Assembly: GCA_028275345.1 (NCBI GenBank) | Contig: JAPWUV010000006.1 | Span: forward strand, 175,342-239,341 | DNA length: 64,000 bases | Direction of reading: 5' to 3' | Source: a bacterium | GTDB lineage: Bacteria > Zhuqueibacterota > Zhuqueibacteria > Oleimicrobiales > Geothermoviventaceae | Shown: one piece after another, positions 61,254-64,000 of the stretch | How the letters are laid out: each line of letters opens with the position of its first letter | How positions within the stretch are numbered: the first letter of the stretch is position 1 | Program-made: the position numbers and the translations under genes | Notes under the pieces: generated by a model | The model's input: the letters and a program-made list of their open reading frames with translations, nothing else | Databases searched by the model: none | What the model was told of the DNA's origin: nothing

Positions 61254-64000
61254 CTATCTTAAAAGAAGGAGCTTCCGGACTTCCTCCGACTCTCCAGCTC
61301 GGAACAGGACAAGATACACACCGCCGGGCACAAGGCGACCTTGCCCGTCGCACCCATCCCATTCGACGCGGTAGCTCCCGGCTTCCTGTGAGGCGTCCAC
61401 CAGCGTCCTCACCTCTTGACCCAGAAGATTGTAGACCCGCAGAGTCACTCTACCGGCCTGGGCCACATCATACCGGAGCACGGTGGACGGATTGAACGGG
61501 TTCGGGAAATTGGGGTAGAGCCGGCTCTGCCGGGGCAGAGAGGTCTCTCGCATCGCTTCGACGCCCCCGACCACCTCGGCCAACACCTGCACGTCATCGA
61601 CGAACCAACCGTAGAAGGGGGGCACCTGGGTGGCATCGCTCTTCATCCGGAAACGGATGCGCACGTTGTCTCTGCCGGGTCCGGCAAAGGAATCCAGACG
61701 GATCTCTCGCTGCACCCACTGGGTCTGCACTCCCGTAATGGGCTGCCCCACTACCTGCCAAGTCTGCCCCCCATCCGGACTCACTTCCACGTAACCGTAG
61801 TCGTGGTTGAACTCGAGATAGTACTTGGTCCAGAAGCGCAATGTCACCGAACGGGTGCGGGAAAAGTTGAATCCGAAATTGGTCTCGAGGCTCACGTCGG
61901 CATCGTTCGGGTACTGCCGGCCGGGGCTGTCGTTCACGGAAAACCGGCCGCTGTGAGCGTACATCGTCTCCAGTCCCCAACCGCCTTGCGGCGCATTCCA
62001 GTAAGTCAATCCTGTCTCGAAATCCTCAAGACCCACCACGAAGCGGAAGATGTCCGAAACAGCTGTGTTCCTCGCCAAGGAGGAATCGCTGGCCGTAATG
62101 TAGTAGCTCACCGTATCCCCGTAGCTGAAAACGGGAGGGATTTGCCCCCGAAATTGCGCCCGAAGCTCGGTCCGGGAAAGGGCAACGCTGCCCTGCGCGC
62201 TCCGGGAGGAGTAATGGACGCGGACCGAGCCGCCATCTACCGCCAAGTTGTCCACAACAGTGGCCACCACTTCGAACGGAAACTCCCCATTGATCGTGTT
62301 GGGCAGACCCGCGTGGGTAATGACCGGCGCCTGGGTGTCGGGGCCCACAAAGTAGCGGAAGACCTCCTTTGGCGCACCGGCGGGCTTACGCCAATGGAAG
62401 TAGGAAGTCGAGACCTCCAGGTAGTACTCAACGGTTGTGGACTGCCCGGGCGCAGGGATCGTGGCTTCGTACACCCCCGGGGAGACCCGTTGCATGGCGA
62501 CTTCGCGGAAGCCCGTCTCTCCCGAGCGCCGCCAGTACAGCCGGACAGCTTGCAAATCCTCGAACGTCTCTCCTAGCCGAACGGTGACGCGACGATCGGC
62601 GTGCACATCCTCGATGTCCGGCAATGGGTCATGCCCCAGGGGGCTGAGATACTCCAGGACTCGAGCCATCAGTTGGTCGCGGACCACGCTTTCGTCGCTG
62701 GGTTTGGTGGAGCGCGTCGCGTCGACGGCCTCGAAGCCGAACCCCATGTAGACCACGCGATAGGCTCCGGAGTAGCGCACTGCTCCCGCCAGGCCATTCG
62801 GATACTGGAGAATCGCACGCGCATCCGGCATCGGCGCCATGACATCGGGATACTGGTTTTCGACCTCTCTTCCGGGCTGGTAAATCCGGAAAGCCAAGCC
62901 GTCCGTGATGGGATCCCCCGGGATGCCAGCGACCTCCGTCGCCTCGGCGTCATCGGCGATGTAACGCGCGTGAAGGTAGTCGTTGTAGAAACTCCTCGCC
63001 TCTTCCGATGCATTGTCGCTGCCGGGATCGCAGAGATCCCATCCAATATCCTGGCCGTGAAGGAACAGGCTTCCCCCGTTGTCCAGGAACTGCCGCAGCG
63101 CCCTCCTGTCGCCGGGATCGAGGCTCGGAAAAGCCCACTCGCAGGACCAGATCACGATCGGGAAGTGACGGAGATATTCTCCGCTGGGGTGCCCGTTCCT
63201 CTCGATGTCCCACACGGAGTAGCTGATGCCCAGGCGATCCAGGCACGCTGTCATGTACCCTTCGACCTCGTAGTCGCCCGTGTTCCCTCCCACTTCATCG
63301 TGATCATCATCCACCACGAGCACCGGCGTCACGCCGATGGGCACCGCCACTGTATCGGACTCCACCATTCCGCCAGCTTCGTGGGTCAGTACGATCTTGG
63401 AAATATGTCCCTGAGCGTCGGGCCGGATCCGAAAGCTGAGCGTGGTAGACACCGGTTCCGTGGATTCCGGGGGAAGGTAGGGGATGAGGTACTCCGGGCT
63501 CACGATCTCCAGCGAAGGATCGGAGCTCGAGAGCGTCACCCGCACGTTCTGCGCCGCTCCCACGGAATAGTTTCGGTACGTCGCCACCACCGTGACTGTC
63601 TCGCCATGTTCGAATAGTCCGTTGCCATTCCCGAAGTCCGCGTCGTTCACGGTCGCGTTGATCAACCGAATCCTCGGTCGCACGCTCGGAACCGTGGTTG
63701 CAGACACCGCTCCGTACGCATTCACGAGCCCATCCCCGATCATCCCTTCGTAGCCGGGATTCAAGGCATCGATGTTCACGCAGGTGCCGACGATCCGCTG
63801 CTGGATTTCCAGCCAGGAAGCTGATGGGAAGCGCGCACGCACCAAACCGGCGACGCCCGAAACCAAGGCGGCTGAGGCCGAGGTGCCGGCCGTCAGATAG
63901 CCCTCCTTCGTGCGGGCGCGGTAGAGTTGGGTGAAGCCATACTCAGGGAAATAGGGCGCCGTGGAGATCATCTCCGCCGGAGGGCTGGAATTGAAATCGC
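61254..64000 (-). CDS. Secreted subtilisin-like protease, N-terminal part outside the window
   Basis: At least 915 residues of an S8 protease; the frame stays open to position 64000, so the signal peptide, Asp and His lie beyond the edge and the ATG at 63971 is not the start. The catalytic Ser is in LTAGTSASAALVSGVAGLVR (Ser codon near 63881). Further on are a CARDB-like Ig module, a GATase/ThuA-like segment (VLVVDDDHDEVGGNTGDYEV; LRQFLDNGGSLFLHGQDIGW), further Ig modules and a MAM/immune-inhibitor-like sandwich. The C-terminal sorting-type domain has LYPNFPNPFNPSTVLRYDVA, LRVYNLLGQEVRTLVD, WDGCDGQGRLVPGGVY and ends KLLLLR. It heads the run that continues with the M14 carboxypeptidase. Confidence 0.9.
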   Translation of the reverse strand, partial: DFNSSPPAEMISTAPYFPEYGFTQLYRARTKEGYLTAGTSASAALVSGVAGLVRARFPSASWLEIQQRIVGTCVNIDALNPGYEGMIGDGLVNAYGAVSATTVPSVRPRIRLINATVNDADFGNGNGLFEHGETVTVVATYRNYSVGAAQNVRVTLSSSDPSLEIVSPEYLIPYLPPESTEPVSTTLSFRIRPDAQGHISKIVLTHEAGGMVESDTVAVPIGVTPVLVVDDDHDEVGGNTGDYEVEGYMTACLDRLGISYSVWDIERNGHPSGEYLRHFPIVIWSCEWAFPSLDPGDRRALRQFLDNGGSLFLHGQDIGWDLCDPGSDNASEEARSFYNDYLHARYIADDAEATEVAGIPGDPITDGLAFRIYQPGREVENQYPDVMAPMPDARAILQYPNGLAGAVRYSGAYRVVYMGFGFEAVDATRSTKPSDESVVRDQLMARVLEYLSPLGHDPLPDIEDVHADRRVTVRLGETFEDLQAVRLYWRRSGETGFREVAMQRVSPGVYEATIPAPGQSTTVEYYLEVSTSYFHWRKPAGAPKEVFRYFVGPDTQAPVITHAGLPNTINGEFPFEVVATVVDNLAVDGGSVRVHYSSRSAQGSVALSRTELRAQFRGQIPPVFSYGDTVSYYITASDSSLARNTAVSDIFRFVVGLEDFETGLTYWNAPQGGWGLETMYAHSGRFSVNDSPGRQYPNDADVSLETNFGFNFSRTRSVTLRFWTKYYLEFNHDYGYVEVSPDGGQTWQVVGQPITGVQTQWVQREIRLDSFAGPGRDNVRIRFRMKSDATQVPPFYGWFVDDVQVLAEVVGGVEAMRETSLPRQSRLYPNFPNPFNPSTVLRYDVAQAGRVTLRVYNLLGQEVRTLVDASQEAGSYRVEWDGCDGQGRLVPGGVYLVLFRAGESEEVRKLLLLR

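Overview
The window looks like a GC-rich genome segment from a diderm bacterium with lipid A, most likely an uncultured member of the FCB group or a neighbouring candidate phylum (KSB1-, Calditrichota- or Latescibacterota-like). This placement is inference from four things seen here: an lpxC-fabZ gene fusion, PorV/PorQ-like outer membrane proteins, secreted proteins with a C-terminal sorting-type domain (one with the NFPNPFNPST motif, three ending in KLLLLR), and a GWxTD protein. No rRNA, tRNA, CRISPR array, insertion sequence or phage gene was seen. GTG and TTG starts are common, and several reading frames run well upstream of the most credible start; I chose starts from ribosome binding sites and signal peptides.

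Region 1 (1-23.1 kb, all minus strand). From the right: a four-gene cluster (divergent PurD-like ATP-grasp protein, alanine racemase, Ate1/Bpt-like aminoacyl transferase, P1B-type metal ATPase); a membrane-anchored lytic transglycosylase with its own terminator; folE and a UPF0173 metallo-hydrolase; a heptose-kinase-like PfkB protein; a large secreted subtilase; a second lytic transglycosylase with its own terminator; then a secreted M2/M3-like metallopeptidase, an NHL-type propeller, a giant SprA-like outer membrane protein and an Omp85 protein.

Region 2 (23.4-40.0 kb, plus strand) is a cell-envelope block: a TPR lipoprotein, then uppS, tamB, bamA, skp, lpxD, lpxC-fabZ, lpxA, a LipM-type octanoyltransferase, a small predicted outer membrane protein, dxr and rseP. 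It combines undecaprenyl and isoprenoid synthesis, early lipid A synthesis and outer membrane protein assembly.

Region 3 (40.1-45.3 kb, minus) is an arginine operon in the order argJ, argC, argB, argD and a short ArgA-like acetyltransferase, which together cover glutamate to N-acetylornithine/ornithine.

Region 4 (45.3-64 kb, minus) is a surface/secretome block. A subtilase (cut by the window edge), an M14 carboxypeptidase, an exported MEMO-family protein, a lipoprotein with Ig-like repeats, a seven-Asp-box propeller protein, two PorV/PorQ-like proteins and an isocitrate/isopropylmalate-type dehydrogenase lie head to tail, ending at a palindromic terminator. Below it are a zincin/beta-propeller/beta-barrel fusion and a GWxTD protein. 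The pairing of PorV-like shuttles with proteases carrying a sorting-type C-terminus suggests a type IX-like export locus. The most unusual items are this locus, the three-part fusion protein, the exported MEMO protein and the PurD-like/Alr/Ate1-like cluster.
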